Positions 40,249 through 50,678 are shown, numbered from the stretch's first letter. The stretch: DNA of 64,000 bases from Bifidobacterium oedipodis (GCF_012932425.1 NZ_JAAIII010000010.1:1-64000), one strand, 5' to 3'. Numbers and translations are program-made. Notes: a model not told the origin generated them from the letters alone.

Positions 40249-41904
40249 ATGGGAACAGTGAAGGAACCGCAGGATTTCAATACTTCCGTCATGCCTTCGG
40301 CCCTCGCGCCGGCCAAGGTATCCGAAGCCGCGGCGGGCTTAAGCCTGTATGACACCGCTTCGCACACGGTTAGCCGATTTGTGCCGCTCAAGCCCGGGCA
40401 GGTGGGCATCTATGTGTGCGGTGCGACGGTGCAGTCGAGTCCGCATATCGGCCACATCCGTGCGGCGGTGGCGTTCGACGTGGTGCGCCGCTGGCTGCTC
40501 AAGCTCGGTTACAAGGTCACGTTTGTGCGCAACGTGACCGATATCGACGACAAGATCCTTGACAAGGCCGCCGCCAACGGCCAGCGCTGGTGGGCGCGCG
40601 CGTACTACTATGAGCGCGAATTCACCGAAGCATACGATACGCTCGGCGTGCTGCCGCCTACGGTAGAGCCTCGCGCCACCGGCCATATCTCCGACATGGT
40701 TGAGCTGATCGAGCGCATTATCGACAACGGCCATGCTTACGTGGTGACCGACGCCGATGGCAAGCCGACCGGCAATGTGTATTTCGATGTGGCATCCTGG
40801 CCGCATTACGGCGAGCTGACCCACCAGAAGCAAAGCGCTGCGGGCGAAGTGGACGAGGCCGCCGCCGTGGCCGACCGTATGGGCCCCTCCGTGGATGCCG
40901 CCGGCGAAGACAAGTACAATCCGATTGATCCGGCCGATGCTTCGCCTGATAAGCATGACCCGCGTGATTTCGCGCTGTGGAAGGCACCAAAGGATTCCGA
41001 TCCCGAGGATGCCCGCTGGGCGACACCATTCGGCGTGGGCCGGCCGGGCTGGCATATCGAATGCTCGGCTATGTCGCACCGATATCTGGGAGATGACTTC
41101 GATATCCACGGCGGCGGCTTGGATTTGCGCTTCCCGCACCATGAGAATGAGATGGCGCAGACCCGAGCCGCAGGTTACCCTTCCGCCAATCGTTGGATGC
41201 ATTCGGCGTGGGTGACCGCCAAGGGCGAGAAAATGAGCAAGTCCTTGGGCAATGGTTTGTCGGTGCCGGTGGTGTTGTCCGAAAACTCCGCTTGGGTGGT
41301 GCGTTATGCGCTGGGTTCGGTGCAGTACCGTTCGATGTTGGAATGGTCCGATCAGACTTTGACTGAAGCGAACGCCGCGTGGAATCGTATTTCGAACTTC
41401 ATCGAGCGTGCGGGCGCAGCATTGGGCGAGCAGCCGACGCGTGAGGAGATCGAAGCCGTGACGGCCGACGAGCTGCCGGATGATTTCGTGACGGCGATGA
41501 ATGACGATATCAATGTTGCCGGTGCCACCGCCGCAATTTTCGCACGCGTACGCTCCGGCAATACACTGCTGAGCGCTTTCGCCGATCATGCTGATTCTGA
41601 TGAGGCTCGCGCTGAGGTGCGTCAGGCGCTGGTTGCCGTGCGTGCGATGCTGGATACGTTGGGGCTTGATCCGCTGGCCGAACCGTGGGTTTCCGGTGCG
41701 GCGAACGGTTCGGGTGAGGGTGGTGCCGAATCCGCCGAGCATGCGGCGCTTGGCGCGCTGATCGAAGGCCAACTGGCGGAGCGTCAGGCAGCTCGCAAAG
41801 CCCGCGATTTCGCTCGTGCCGATGCGATTCGCGACGCCTTGAGCACCGCCGGCATCGCCATCGAAGACACCCCCCAAGGCTCCACCTGGTCCCTCAAAAA
41901 CTAA
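40249..41904 (+). CDS. cysS: Cysteinyl-tRNA synthetase
   Basis: The class I synthetase charges tRNA-Cys. HIGH appears as PHIGHIR and KMSKS is exact; zinc ligands include Cys in YVCGATV, the Cys of HIECSAM and the HHENE histidine. The acidic insert after [10 protein letters not shown] (about 205-245) is larger than usual. I start at the ATG of MGTVKEPQ (551 residues), the first good codon clear of the divergent gene; the ribosome site is weak, so the start is uncertain. The stop overlaps the convergent CDF-like gene by 4 bases. Confidence 0.92.
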   Translation: MGTVKEPQDFNTSVMPSALAPAKVSEAAAGLSLYDTASHTVSRFVPLKPGQVGIYVCGATVQSSPHIGHIRAAVAFDVVRRWLLKLGYKVTFVRNVTDIDDKILDKAAANGQRWWARAYYYEREFTEAYDTLGVLPPTVEPRATGHISDMVELIERIIDNGHAYVVTDADGKPTGNVYFDVASWPHYGELTHQKQSAAGEVDEAAAVADRMGPSVDAAGEDKYNPIDPADASPDKHDPRDFALWKAPKDSDPEDARWATPFGVGRPGWHIECSAMSHRYLGDDFDIHGGGLDLRFPHHENEMAQTRAAGYPSANRWMHSAWVTAKGEKMSKSLGNGLSVPVVLSENSAWVVRYALGSVQYRSMLEWSDQTLTEANAAWNRISNFIERAGAALGEQPTREEIEAVTADELPDDFVTAMNDDINVAGATAAIFARVRSGNTLLSAFADHADSDEARAEVRQALVAVRAMLDTLGLDPLAEPWVSGAANGSGEGGAESAEHAALGALIEGQLAERQAARKARDFARADAIRDALSTAGIAIEDTPQGSTWSLKN

Positions 41905-42806
41905 TCGAATACGAAATCTACATCGACTATGTGTAGCGTGCGCTTGAGCTCATTTTCAAGCGCACGCTTGCAGGCGATGAGATTATCGACGTTGATGGTT
42001 TCGGCGACACCGGTCAGGTAGACATCAACGGTGAAATTCATGCCGGTTTTAAAGACAAGCACATGATCATATTCGGTGCCATCCGGCAGATGCCGTTGGG
42101 CGGCGGACTCGACGAATTGGTTGGTGTCGTCATCCTCATGCACGCCGCCAACCAATTCGATAAAAGCATCCCTGAGCACACCCAACGGCTCTTTGAGGGC
42201 GATCAGCGCGATGGCGGTGGTGATAAAGAAGTCACCGGTGTAGTTGAGGAAGTCCAGTGGGGTGTCGGCGGGCAGGAACATCAGCGCGACCGCTACCGCG
42301 CCAATGCCGGCGGAAATCATGCCGTCCACCAGCGTACCGTTGGCTTCGGCGGTAAGCATGGTGCTGGCATTGTGCATCGTGTGGTTGCTGCGACGATAGT
42401 AGGCGACCAGACCGAATGAAATCGCCACCATCGCTATCTCATAGATCACAACCGGACCGAGCGTCATACGCTCGCCGATGCCGAACATGACGTAATCCCA
42501 CGCCGCCTGTGCGGCATCGACCACGGCGAATGTCAGCAGCGCCAGGGTGAAGATGGCTTTGGCCAGCGCGTACATGGGTTCCAGTGCGAACATGCCGTTG
42601 GGATATCGTTCGGTGGTGCGCACGGATTGGCGCGACAATATGGTGGCCACCAGACCGGATATCACGGAGATCACGGTGAATGAGGCGTCAAGGAACAACG
42701 CCTTCAACCCGGTCATGAAGAACACGATGAATCCGGAGACCACCATCACGATATTGACGATGATGCCCACGGTCAATGCCCTGCGCTCAATCTGCTTATG
42801 CTGCAT
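41901..42806 (-). CDS. CDF-like cation transporter, paralogue B
   Basis: A 301-residue membrane protein with six helices and a cytoplasmic C-terminal domain, laid out like the cation diffusion facilitators. The TM2 site has DASFT where FieF has DxxxD, and TM5 has GTLVD where FieF has HxxxD, so the classical zinc site is incomplete and the substrate is uncertain. The ATG of MQHKQIERR follows GGAGTGTGGAA. It is 50-60 percent identical by eye to the gene upstream, a tandem duplicate. Confidence 0.78.
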   Translation of the reverse strand: MQHKQIERRALTVGIIVNIVMVVSGFIVFFMTGLKALFLDASFTVISVISGLVATILSRQSVRTTERYPNGMFALEPMYALAKAIFTLALLTFAVVDAAQAAWDYVMFGIGERMTLGPVVIYEIAMVAISFGLVAYYRRSNHTMHNASTMLTAEANGTLVDGMISAGIGAVAVALMFLPADTPLDFLNYTGDFFITTAIALIALKEPLGVLRDAFIELVGGVHEDDDTNQFVESAAQRHLPDGTEYDHVLVFKTGMNFTVDVYLTGVAETINVDNLIACKRALENELKRTLHIVDVDFVFD

Positions 42807-42899
42807 ATTCCACACTCCGATTCATCGTCACCCCACTATTTTCATGGTATCGAAATCGCCTTGATTCCGTATCTACGGCGGGTTTGCGTGTGCGGTGGC

Positions 42900-42942
42900 A
42901 AGGCGTACCGAAGGAAGGCGTGCCAAGGCACGTCGACTGAGG
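42900..42942. repeat. Intergenic repeat core, copy 3
   Basis: This 43-base block matches 7165-7207 at 40 positions (AAGGCGTACCGAAGGA ... AAGGCACGTCGACTGAGG). It lies between the tandem CDF genes, flanked by partly complementary GTTTGCG (42882-42888) and CGCAAAC (42963-42969), just past the stop of the upstream gene. Confidence 0.75.
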
Positions 42943-42976
42943 CACAACGCAGCCAACGCTCCGCAAACACGTCGTA

Positions 42977-43894
42977 TCAGTCGAAGACGAAGTCAACGTC
43001 GACTATATGCAGTTTGCGCTTCAACTCGGCTTCAAGTGCACGCTTGCGAGCCAACAAATCATCAAGATCGATAACCCCGCCGGGCCCAGGCCCTTCGCCG
43101 GTCAGATAGACATCAACCGTATAGTTCATGCCGGTTTTGAAAATCAGCGTACGATCATATTCGGTGCCGCGCGGCAGGTGACGTTGGGCGATCTCCTCGA
43201 CGAAAGCATTGGTGGTGTCATCCTCGTGCACGCCGCCGACCAATTCCACATAGGCATCGTGCAGTACGCTTAATGGCTCACGGATCACGGCGGCCACAAT
43301 CATCGCGGTGACGAAGAAGTCGCCGGTATAGTGCAGAAAATCAAAGGGGGTGCCGTCAGGCAGCAGCACCAGCACGATGGCTGCCACGCCAATGCCGGCG
43401 GAAATCGCGCCATCGATGAGCGTGCTGTTCTCTTCGGCGACCAGCATGGTGCTGCTGCCGCGAATCGAATGGTTTTTGCGCCGATAATACAGCCACAGGC
43501 CAAGGCAAGACAGTACGGTAAGCACCTCATAGACCACTACCGGGCCGAACGCGGTGCGCTCGCCCTGACCGTAGACGAAGTAATCGTAGGCAACCTGAGC
43601 CGCGTCGACCAATGAGAAAATCAGCAGGGAGAGAGTGAATACCGCTTTGCAGATCGCATAAATCGGCTCCAGCGCGAACCGGCCGTTGGGGTATCGTTCG
43701 GTGACGCGCACGGTGTGGGATGACAAGACAATGGCCACCAGACCGGACATCACGGATATCGTGGTGTAGGCGGTGTCTAGGAACATGGCTTTCAAGCCAG
43801 TGATGAAAAAGACGATGGTGCCGGCAGCGACCATCAGAATGTTGACGACAAGCCCTACGACCAGGGCTTTGCGTTCTATGCGTTTATGTTGCAT
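42977..43894 (-). CDS. CDF-like cation transporter, paralogue A
   Basis: This 305-residue protein is the tandem paralogue of the gene at 41901. Both share the N-terminal MQHKxIERxAL, the TERYPNGxFALEP loop, the GGVHEDD segment and an identical [10 protein letters not shown] end. The TM2 and TM5 metal positions are DTAYT and STLID, again not the classical ligands. GGAGG lies seven bases before the ATG of MQHKRIERK; the longer frame upstream is unrelated. The pair is separated by an intergenic repeat. Confidence 0.78.
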   Translation of the reverse strand: MQHKRIERKALVVGLVVNILMVAAGTIVFFITGLKAMFLDTAYTTISVMSGLVAIVLSSHTVRVTERYPNGRFALEPIYAICKAVFTLSLLIFSLVDAAQVAYDYFVYGQGERTAFGPVVVYEVLTVLSCLGLWLYYRRKNHSIRGSSTMLVAEENSTLIDGAISAGIGVAAIVLVLLPDGTPFDFLHYTGDFFVTAMIVAAVIREPLSVLHDAYVELVGGVHEDDTTNAFVEEIAQRHLPRGTEYDRTLIFKTGMNYTVDVYLTGEGPGPGGVIDLDDLLARKRALEAELKRKLHIVDVDFVFD

Positions 43895-44159
43895 CGGTGG
43901 GCCTCCATAGTGCATGGCAGTCTGCATTGCAGCAGCACGACCCATCCATCACGATGATGCGGGCAGTGCCGGCGCACGGCATGTCTGCAGAAGGGGTGTC
44001 CAGCGATATAGTCGGAACCGAAATCGAAAGTCAATCACCAATTCGCGAATACCACTGACGGTTTACTGTTCCATGGTAACGGGCCGAAGAGCACGGCGTG
44101 CCCGTAATCAGCGGATAGCGGATTCCCGTAGGATGGTCGTAACGACAAGGAGGCGAACG

Positions 44160-45182
44160 TTGGCGGTTTCTATTCATGAGGTGGCGGAGAGGGCAGGAGT
44201 CTCAGTGTCTACCGTTGGCCGAGCGTTCACCAATCCGGGCCGCGTGTCCGCAAAGACCCGCGAACATGTGCTTGCCGTGGCGGCTGACATGGGCTATCAG
44301 GTGTCCCGATCCGCCTCCGCGCTCAAATCCGGACAATCCAAGCGTTTTGCCCTGTTGATGAATGAAACCCTGACCAGTTGGTTCAACGCCTCGGTGCTAT
44401 CGGGAATCAATTCGGTGCTCCAGCCGGAGGGATATGACATCTCGTTCTACGAACGCATCGATGCCGTTGATACACGCCATCGCTTCTTCGACACGCTGCC
44501 GCTTCGCCGCAACGCCGATGCCGTCATTGTCGCCTCATTCGCCATCGATCCACATGAGGTGGAACAATTACGGACACTTCATGTGCCCATCATCGGCATT
44601 AATGTTCCTTCGACCGAAGGTTTCGACGGCTCCATCAGCATCGATGACCGTGAGGGCATGCGATTGGCCGCCCAGCACCTTATCCATCTTGGGCATCGTG
44701 ATCTGGTATATCTTTGCTCGGAAATGGATGACACAGTAACGCTTACCTACAGCACCGATATGCGTTTATTCGGTTTTGAGGATGCTTGCCAGGCAGCTAG
44801 TGAGCCGATCCGCGCGCAGGTGATCTCCCTTCCGCGCGATCGCGAACAAGCCATCGAATCCGCAGTCGCACAGCTATTCGCGCTCAACCGATTCCCTACT
44901 GGCATCTGCTGTCAGTCCGACGGATTGGCATTGCCTTTGATCAGCCGACTGCACCAATACGGCAGAAATGTACCGGACGACTGCTCGGTTATTGGATTCG
45001 ATGATATGGTTTTCGCCTCTGATTTTGGCTTGACCACGATTCGCCAACACCCGTTCGATATGGGGGCGACGGCAGCCCACAAAGCACTAACGCTTATCGA
45101 AGGGCAATTCCTTCCCAAAGCGCATGAAACGGCGCCCATCCAGCTGGTTCCCCGCCAAACGGACACCGTTCCACGTCATTGA
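44160..45182 (+). CDS. LacI-family regulator of the glucoside operon
   Basis: The 340-residue protein has a LacI helix-turn-helix at the extreme N-terminus (VSIHEVAERAGVSVSTVGRA, then YQVSRSASALKSG) and a sugar-binding domain ending CSVIGFDDMVFA. The start is a TTG six bases after a perfect AAGGAGG; upstream in-frame codons have no family character. It is convergent with the alpha-glucosidase/ABC operon and is its likely regulator. Confidence 0.88.
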   Translation: MAVSIHEVAERAGVSVSTVGRAFTNPGRVSAKTREHVLAVAADMGYQVSRSASALKSGQSKRFALLMNETLTSWFNASVLSGINSVLQPEGYDISFYERIDAVDTRHRFFDTLPLRRNADAVIVASFAIDPHEVEQLRTLHVPIIGINVPSTEGFDGSISIDDREGMRLAAQHLIHLGHRDLVYLCSEMDDTVTLTYSTDMRLFGFEDACQAASEPIRAQVISLPRDREQAIESAVAQLFALNRFPTGICCQSDGLALPLISRLHQYGRNVPDDCSVIGFDDMVFASDFGLTTIRQHPFDMGATAAHKALTLIEGQFLPKAHETAPIQLVPRQTDTVPRH

Positions 45183-45211
45183 TGTTTGTCATCATCAAAC
45201 GCTGACAAACA
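45183..45211 (+). terminator. Hairpin after the LacI gene
   Basis: TGTTTGTC pairs with GACAAACA around a 13-base loop immediately after the stop codon. Confidence 0.45.
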
Positions 45212-45245
45212 CCGTCAGGCAACAGTCGGTTTCAACATCGTGTCC

Positions 45246-47030
45246 TCACCGCAATGCGATCACCATCGCCTCGAACGGTTCGAGACGCAGCACACCGCCA
45301 TCATCCACATTGCGCCTCCCGCTATTGGCAAGCAGCACTTGAGCATCTCGCATCGACTCATCCAAGGCGATCTCACAAGGCGTTTCTTGGAAATTGCAGA
45401 TCACACGAATCGTCTGCTCATCGCGAATACGTCCATCATCGAGGAACGCAGCATCCGTTGAGCCACATGCATCCACTATGAGATGCCGGTCGTAGGCGAT
45501 TACATTGCGCACATCGCGATATACCGGAACACAGTCTCCGTAAATCGCGACATCACGATATGAGCTGGTCGAACGAAGCGCCACCATCGCGCGGTAGAAC
45601 GACAACGTCGAATGCTCGTCCGTACGTTCCGCTGACACGTTCACCGTGCGATAGTCATTATTAACCGGCAGCCAAGATGTATGTTCCCCGTCCACGTCTG
45701 TGAAGAAGCCTGCGTTACTGGCGTCGCTCCACGGCATCGGCGTACGTGCGTTGTCACGACTGCGGAAGGCGACCGCATCGAACGCCTCGCGTTCGTCCAC
45801 ACCCGCACGCAACGCCACCTGGTATTGATCGTGGGTGAAGATGTCATCAAACTGATCGATGCTGCTCATCGTCGTATTTCGCACTCCCAGCTCCTGGCCC
45901 TGATAGATGAATGGCGTGCCGCGAAGGAAGAAGAACATCGTAGCCAACATGGTGGCCTGCATACGGCGCACGGCGGGATCGTCGCTCGCGCCCGACACAT
46001 CCGCATTGCGCATCAGCCGTGTCAGCGCGCGGGGGCTGTCGTGGCATTCCAGGTGGGTGGGAGACCACACGCCCAGTTTCTGCTGCTGTTCCTGCGCGGT
46101 GAAAATGAGATTCTTGTATTCCTCGACCGACCACTGCTTGGGGCGGTACCATTCCGGCTTCGTCTTGTCAACGTATGGATCCTGATAGGAGAACTCGAAG
46201 ATCATCGAGAAGAATCCATCGGTTCCCGAATACATCGGCAGTTGTGAGAATGGCACATCCGTGGCCTCGGCCACAGTCATGCAATCGTAACGATCGAAGG
46301 TTTCCCTGCGCATCTCGGATAGGAATTTCTCGATGCCGGGCTGATTGCAGCTTCCACGCTCCACTGCGGCCAGCCCGTCCGGACCATCTGCGGGAAAGTC
46401 CGGGAAGTCTTGGTTCTTCTTGATATAGGTAATGGCGTCCACTCGGAAGCCACCGATGCCCTTGTCAAGCCAGTGGTTCATCATCTTGTAAATCTCATGC
46501 CTGAGAGCTGGATTCTCCCAGTTGAGATCAGGCTGCTCCTTGGCAAAGACGTGCATGTAATACTCGTCATCACTGCCCGGCAACGGGGACCACACCGAAC
46601 CGCCGAACACGGAACGCCAGTTGGTGAGCTGGTCTTTGCGGCGAATCACGAAATAGTCGCGTTCCGGCGCATTCGGATCAGTGCATGCCTTGCGGAACCA
46701 CTCATGCTGATCCGAACAGTGGTTGACCACAAGATCAAACAACACACGCATGCCACGGCTTTTGGCCTCGGCGATGAGTTCGTCCAGATCCTCGTTGGAG
46801 CCGAACATCGGATCGACGCTGTAGTAATCGGAGATATCGTAGCCGTTATCTACCATCGGAGATTTGAAGAACGGCGAAATCCAAATCGTCGTCACCCCCA
46901 ACCATGCGAGATAGTCAAGTTTTGCGGTGATGCCGGCGATGTCGCCGATACCGTCACTGTTAGCGTCGTAGAAACTTTTCGGATAGACCTGATAAACGGT
47001 CGTTTCCTTTTTCCAGTCGCGCATCATCAC
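45246..47030 (-). CDS. GH13 alpha-glucosidase
   Basis: A cytoplasmic family 13 glycoside hydrolase of about 594 residues related to oligo-1,6-glucosidase and sucrose/isomaltose-type alpha-glucosidases. Conserved regions are DLVVNHCSD, nucleophile Asp in GGFRVDAI (about 198), acid Glu in VAEATD (about 255) and the third Asp in LECHDSPRA (about 331), where most relatives have NHD. I start at the GTG eight bases after AAGGAGG; two ATG codons follow directly and are alternatives. It is the last gene of an ABC uptake operon, so it splits the imported glucoside. Confidence 0.88.
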   Translation of the reverse strand: MMMRDWKKETTVYQVYPKSFYDANSDGIGDIAGITAKLDYLAWLGVTTIWISPFFKSPMVDNGYDISDYYSVDPMFGSNEDLDELIAEAKSRGMRVLFDLVVNHCSDQHEWFRKACTDPNAPERDYFVIRRKDQLTNWRSVFGGSVWSPLPGSDDEYYMHVFAKEQPDLNWENPALRHEIYKMMNHWLDKGIGGFRVDAITYIKKNQDFPDFPADGPDGLAAVERGSCNQPGIEKFLSEMRRETFDRYDCMTVAEATDVPFSQLPMYSGTDGFFSMIFEFSYQDPYVDKTKPEWYRPKQWSVEEYKNLIFTAQEQQQKLGVWSPTHLECHDSPRALTRLMRNADVSGASDDPAVRRMQATMLATMFFFLRGTPFIYQGQELGVRNTTMSSIDQFDDIFTHDQYQVALRAGVDEREAFDAVAFRSRDNARTPMPWSDASNAGFFTDVDGEHTSWLPVNNDYRTVNVSAERTDEHSTLSFYRAMVALRSTSSYRDVAIYGDCVPVYRDVRNVIAYDRHLIVDACGSTDAAFLDDGRIRDEQTIRVICNFQETPCEIALDESMRDAQVLLANSGRRNVDDGGVLRLEPFEAMVIALR

Positions 47031-47050
47031 GTTATTTTCCTCCTTGGCAC

Positions 47051-47884
47051 TCACTGCTTCACGCTACCGGCGATCATGCCCTTGATAATCTGCTTTTGCA
47101 GGAACAGGAAAATGATCACGATCGGGATGATGGTGATGAGCACAGCGGGGAAAATCAAATCCCATGCGTTGCCATAGGCACCGGATTCGATTTTCGCGAA
47201 ATACACAGACAGGGTGAGTGTCTTGTGCTCGCCATTGCCGATTACGAGGAACGGCAGCAGATAGTCGTTCCAAATCCACATACCATTGAGAATGGCTACC
47301 GTTGCAGTGGTCGGACGCATAAGCGGCATCACAATCTTCCAATAGACCTGGAACACGTTCGCACCGTCCATGAACGCGGCTTCCTCCAGTGAGACGGGAA
47401 TGGACTTGATAAAACCGTGGTACAGGAACACGCTCATGGCCAGACCGAAACCGCCGTACATCAGAATCAGACCGGGCGTATTCTTCAATCCCAAATCATC
47501 GAATTCGTTAATCAGCGGGTACATAATCGCTTGGAACGGCACCAGCATCGAGGCGGTGAAGGCCAGCAGCAGGGCGTTGGCCACCTTGCTCTTGAACCGC
47601 ACCATCATCCACGCCACGGACGAGGAGATCAGAATGATGAATACCACACCGACTACGGTAATCAGCACAGTGAGCAGGAACGAAGGCACCAGATTGATTT
47701 TCTCAATCGCATTAGCGATATAGGAAAAATTCAATCCATGCGGCAGCGCAAGCGGCGATTTGACGATCTCAGCCTGCGACTTGAACGAATTGATCAACAG
47801 GAACCACAAGGGGAACAAGGTGACCAACGCCATGATGGTCAGCACGACAGCAATAACGATGCGGGAAACGGTTTTCTTGGTCAT
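47051..47884 (-). CDS. ABC sugar permease (MalG type)
   Basis: A 277-residue inner-membrane permease with six helices and the EAA loop (SLEEAAFMDGANVFQVYWKI followed by PLMRP) that docks the ATPase. It pairs with the MalF-type gene, whose ATG overlaps its own start region by one base, so the two are translationally coupled. No ATPase gene is present in the operon; as in other bifidobacteria a shared MsmK-type ATPase elsewhere probably powers it. Confidence 0.92.
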   Translation of the reverse strand: MTKKTVSRIVIAVVLTIMALVTLFPLWFLLINSFKSQAEIVKSPLALPHGLNFSYIANAIEKINLVPSFLLTVLITVVGVVFIILISSSVAWMMVRFKSKVANALLLAFTASMLVPFQAIMYPLINEFDDLGLKNTPGLILMYGGFGLAMSVFLYHGFIKSIPVSLEEAAFMDGANVFQVYWKIVMPLMRPTTATVAILNGMWIWNDYLLPFLVIGNGEHKTLTLSVYFAKIESGAYGNAWDLIFPAVLITIIPIVIIFLFLQKQIIKGMIAGSVKQ

Positions 47885-48768
47885 CAGGCTTCAACCTCCT
47901 TGCGCTTAGTGATGATGACTTGGGTGATGGAGATGGCGGCGACGATGAGGAAGAAGAGCACCGCCTCCGCCTGGGCGACACCGTAGTTGTTGCTGGTGTC
48001 CTTCGGCACGCGCAGGATCTGCAACGCCAGCATGCGGGTGTCATATTCACCGTTGGTGAGTGCGACGTTCGGATCCAGCAGTTTGAAGCTGTTGGCGAGC
48101 GTCATGAACAGCACGATGGTGATGCTGGGCATCAGCATCGGCACGGTGACGTGGAAGAAGCGCTGCACCGCGTTGGCACCGTCGATGGAGGCGGCCTCGT
48201 AGTAGTCCTGAGAAATGTTGGCCAGACCAGTGGTGTAGATGATCATCATGTAGCCCGCCTGCTGCCAGACGAACATGATGAGCATGGCTAGCAGGTTCTT
48301 ATTATGATCCTGCGTCATGTTGGTCAGCAGGTCGATGGGCAGCAGGCCGTCCGGACCGAACAGCGTAGTCGAGAAGATGTTCTCGTAGATGAACAGCCAG
48401 ATGTATCCCAAGGCGAGACCACCGAGCAGGTTGGGCAGGAAGAACGTGGCACGGAAGAATCCAACCGCGCGTCCGAGCGCATTGACCAGCAGCGCTTGGG
48501 CGAGAGCGAACACGTTGATGGCGATGACGGCCATGATGGTGAACGTCACGGTATAGCCAAGCGCATTGAGGAAGTCAGGGTTGCGGAACACTTTGGCATA
48601 GTTGTCGAAGCCGACCCAAGCCTCGAACAGGTTGTCGCCGCCTTTGAAATAGACGCCGCGCCATGCCGAGAAGGAATACAGCACGCCAATCACGAACGGG
48701 ATGCCGACAACCAAGGTGAATAGGATAACAGCCGGAGCGATGAACGGCAGGAACCATTTCTTATACAT
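47884..48768 (-). CDS. ABC sugar permease (MalF type)
   Basis: A 294-residue permease with six helices and the EAA loop (YEAASIDGANAVQRFFHVTV, then PMLMP). It is the second gene of the operon, 51 bases after the binding protein, and partners the MalG-type permease. Confidence 0.92.
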   Translation of the reverse strand: MYKKWFLPFIAPAVILFTLVVGIPFVIGVLYSFSAWRGVYFKGGDNLFEAWVGFDNYAKVFRNPDFLNALGYTVTFTIMAVIAINVFALAQALLVNALGRAVGFFRATFFLPNLLGGLALGYIWLFIYENIFSTTLFGPDGLLPIDLLTNMTQDHNKNLLAMLIMFVWQQAGYMMIIYTTGLANISQDYYEAASIDGANAVQRFFHVTVPMLMPSITIVLFMTLANSFKLLDPNVALTNGEYDTRMLALQILRVPKDTSNNYGVAQAEAVLFFLIVAAISITQVIITKRKEVEA

Positions 48769-48819
48769 GATGTCTCTTTGCCTCTTTCTTGTCTATGATG
48801 ATGGATTCGTCCCGGCCGA

Positions 48820-50334
48820 TCAGCTGGATTGGATATCTTTGAGGTTTTTCCAACGGGCGATCACCGTATCGGCGAGTGCCGGATAGGTGGACTCATCCCA
48901 CTTGGCCTTGGTCATGTAGTTTTGCTTGAGTTGGTTGCCGACGAATTCCAGCCAGTTGCCCGGAGAGGCATTGAAGGGGTTGGAAAGGGTCTTGCCTGCG
49001 CTGGCGTAATGCAGCAGCGCATTGTTCAACGAATTGGCACCATCCGGCTGGTCAAGTTCGTCGTAGAGGATGAAGCCGCATTCGTCGGTGAGGAAGGAGC
49101 GGCCGCGATCCGAAGTGAACAGCCAAACGAGGAAGTCCGCCGCGTTCTTCTGCTGTGCTGCACTGGACTTCTTGTTGATGATCCAATAGTTCGGCACCAT
49201 CGCGGGGATATAGGTGTTGAAGGTTTCCGGCGTACGACCCTTCACGGAGATATCGGATTGTTCGAACGGCATCTTGATGGGCAGAATCTCCAGACTGGAC
49301 AACATACGAGCGCCGGCATCTTCAGTGTCGGCAAGCGCTGCCTTCAGATTCGGATAGATCCAGTTGCCCTGCTTGAAGAACAGACCTTTGTGCTCGGCGA
49401 ACAGCTGCAGTGCGTAATCGTAGGAGCCGGTTGTTGAGTTGACGAAGGACGGACCGCGGGTGTTGGGACCATCTTCACCGGCGGCGTGCGAGGTGTTGTA
49501 ATCCAATACCTCCATCTCTTTGATCAGTGGCTTCTTGAGCGCGTCCACCGCATCAAGGTCGGCGCTGTAGGCATCGCCGTAGTTCTCGAACACGGCGTTA
49601 AGCGGGATGTTGACCATATGATCGGCATAGGTCCACTTCTCCGCACCGGATTCGACGAACACACCGGTCAGATCGTTGGCAAGCCCTGTTTTGGCAGGAG
49701 CGGTGGTGTACTCGTGCCCGTTGACGTTCACACTGATGGCTTGGGGATTGTTGATATATGCGTCAACAGCGTCGGTGAACGCACGGAATGTATCGAAGTC
49801 GCATGCTTTGAGATCGGCGATCAGTTCGGCGACTTTGTCATCGTCGAGAGCGAACAAATCCTTCAGCACGTCCACATCGACGAGGTAGCCGTAGCCCTCC
49901 AGCGTATACGGCAGGCCGAGGTTCTCATCACCTTCGCTGGTGAAACGCAATTCATCGGGGACGTTCTGGGCAAGGGCTTTGAGATCGGCGTTGTCGCTCT
50001 CGTTGAGATCGAGCATAAAATCACCGTCCGCAGGCCCCCATGTGACAAGACTATTGGTGGAGAAAATGGCCGGCGGCGTGCTAGAAGTCATCTCAGTGTT
50101 CATGGTTTCGACGGTGTCCGAACCGGAACCGGGCGAGAACACCTTGACTTCGATGCCATGCTCCTTGCCATATTCGTTGACGAGCTTCTCCAGACCGTCC
50201 TTGATCTCACTTTTCGTGTTGAACACGTAAAGCAGGCCGTTGTCCGCAGCGGCCGAGCTGCCGCATGCCGACAACGGCAACAGCAATCCTAAAATGCTAA
50301 CGATAGCCATTACTGGCGTAATCTTGCGCACCAC
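48820..50334 (-). CDS. Extracellular sugar-binding lipoprotein
   Basis: This 504-residue solute-binding protein has a lipoprotein signal (LSILGLLLPLSAC-like; lipidated Cys at residue 24 in LSACGSS) and a family 1 binding fold. It captures the oligosaccharide for the two downstream permeases. The start is GTG GTG after GAGGAGAAA; either is possible. Linked alpha-glucosidase and LacI regulator suggest an alpha-glucoside such as isomaltose, maltose or sucrose-type sugars; this is inference. Confidence 0.9.
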   Translation of the reverse strand: MVRKITPVMAIVSILGLLLPLSACGSSAAADNGLLYVFNTKSEIKDGLEKLVNEYGKEHGIEVKVFSPGSGSDTVETMNTEMTSSTPPAIFSTNSLVTWGPADGDFMLDLNESDNADLKALAQNVPDELRFTSEGDENLGLPYTLEGYGYLVDVDVLKDLFALDDDKVAELIADLKACDFDTFRAFTDAVDAYINNPQAISVNVNGHEYTTAPAKTGLANDLTGVFVESGAEKWTYADHMVNIPLNAVFENYGDAYSADLDAVDALKKPLIKEMEVLDYNTSHAAGEDGPNTRGPSFVNSTTGSYDYALQLFAEHKGLFFKQGNWIYPNLKAALADTEDAGARMLSSLEILPIKMPFEQSDISVKGRTPETFNTYIPAMVPNYWIINKKSSAAQQKNAADFLVWLFTSDRGRSFLTDECGFILYDELDQPDGANSLNNALLHYASAGKTLSNPFNASPGNWLEFVGNQLKQNYMTKAKWDESTYPALADTVIARWKNLKDIQSS

Positions 50335-50388
50335 TTTCTCCTCACATTACTCAAGCCAAAGCTTCTTTGCTGCTTAGTACAACTTAAA

Positions 50389-50417
50389 TCAATATGCACC
50401 AAAACCATCTTGTGCAA
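50389..50417 (-). promoter_or_regulatory. Promoter of the glucoside operon
   Basis: On the minus strand TTGCAC (50417-50412) and TATTGA (50394-50389) are 17 bases apart, upstream of the binding-protein gene. Confidence 0.55.
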
Positions 50418-50441
50418 CTGATGGCATCAGAATACAACATT

Positions 50442-50459
50442 ATGGCTAACGTTGTCCAT
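50442..50459. promoter_or_regulatory. Possible LacI operator of the glucoside operon
   Basis: ATGGctAACGTTgtCCAT is palindromic except for two central-flanking pairs, with the AACGTT core found in many LacI sites. It lies 24 bases upstream of the -35 box, so it might instead serve another site or activation. The rest of 50335-50678 shows no gene. Confidence 0.5.
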
Positions 50460-50678
50460 TCATGTGGCATACGTGCGTGTCGCGTTCGCGTTCACCGCTT
50501 CCTTCCCCACGGGCAACACCCCACCCGCCAAATCGGCACTGACTGACTCTTCCTCTATCAAAGGCATTCCGAGCGAAGTCGGGGAATCCTTCGCGGCGGA
50601 CATACACCCTTCGCACCGACGTCTGCCGCAACAGGATTCATTGTCTTTTCCCGCGTCACGGCTAGACTGGAGCGCATT

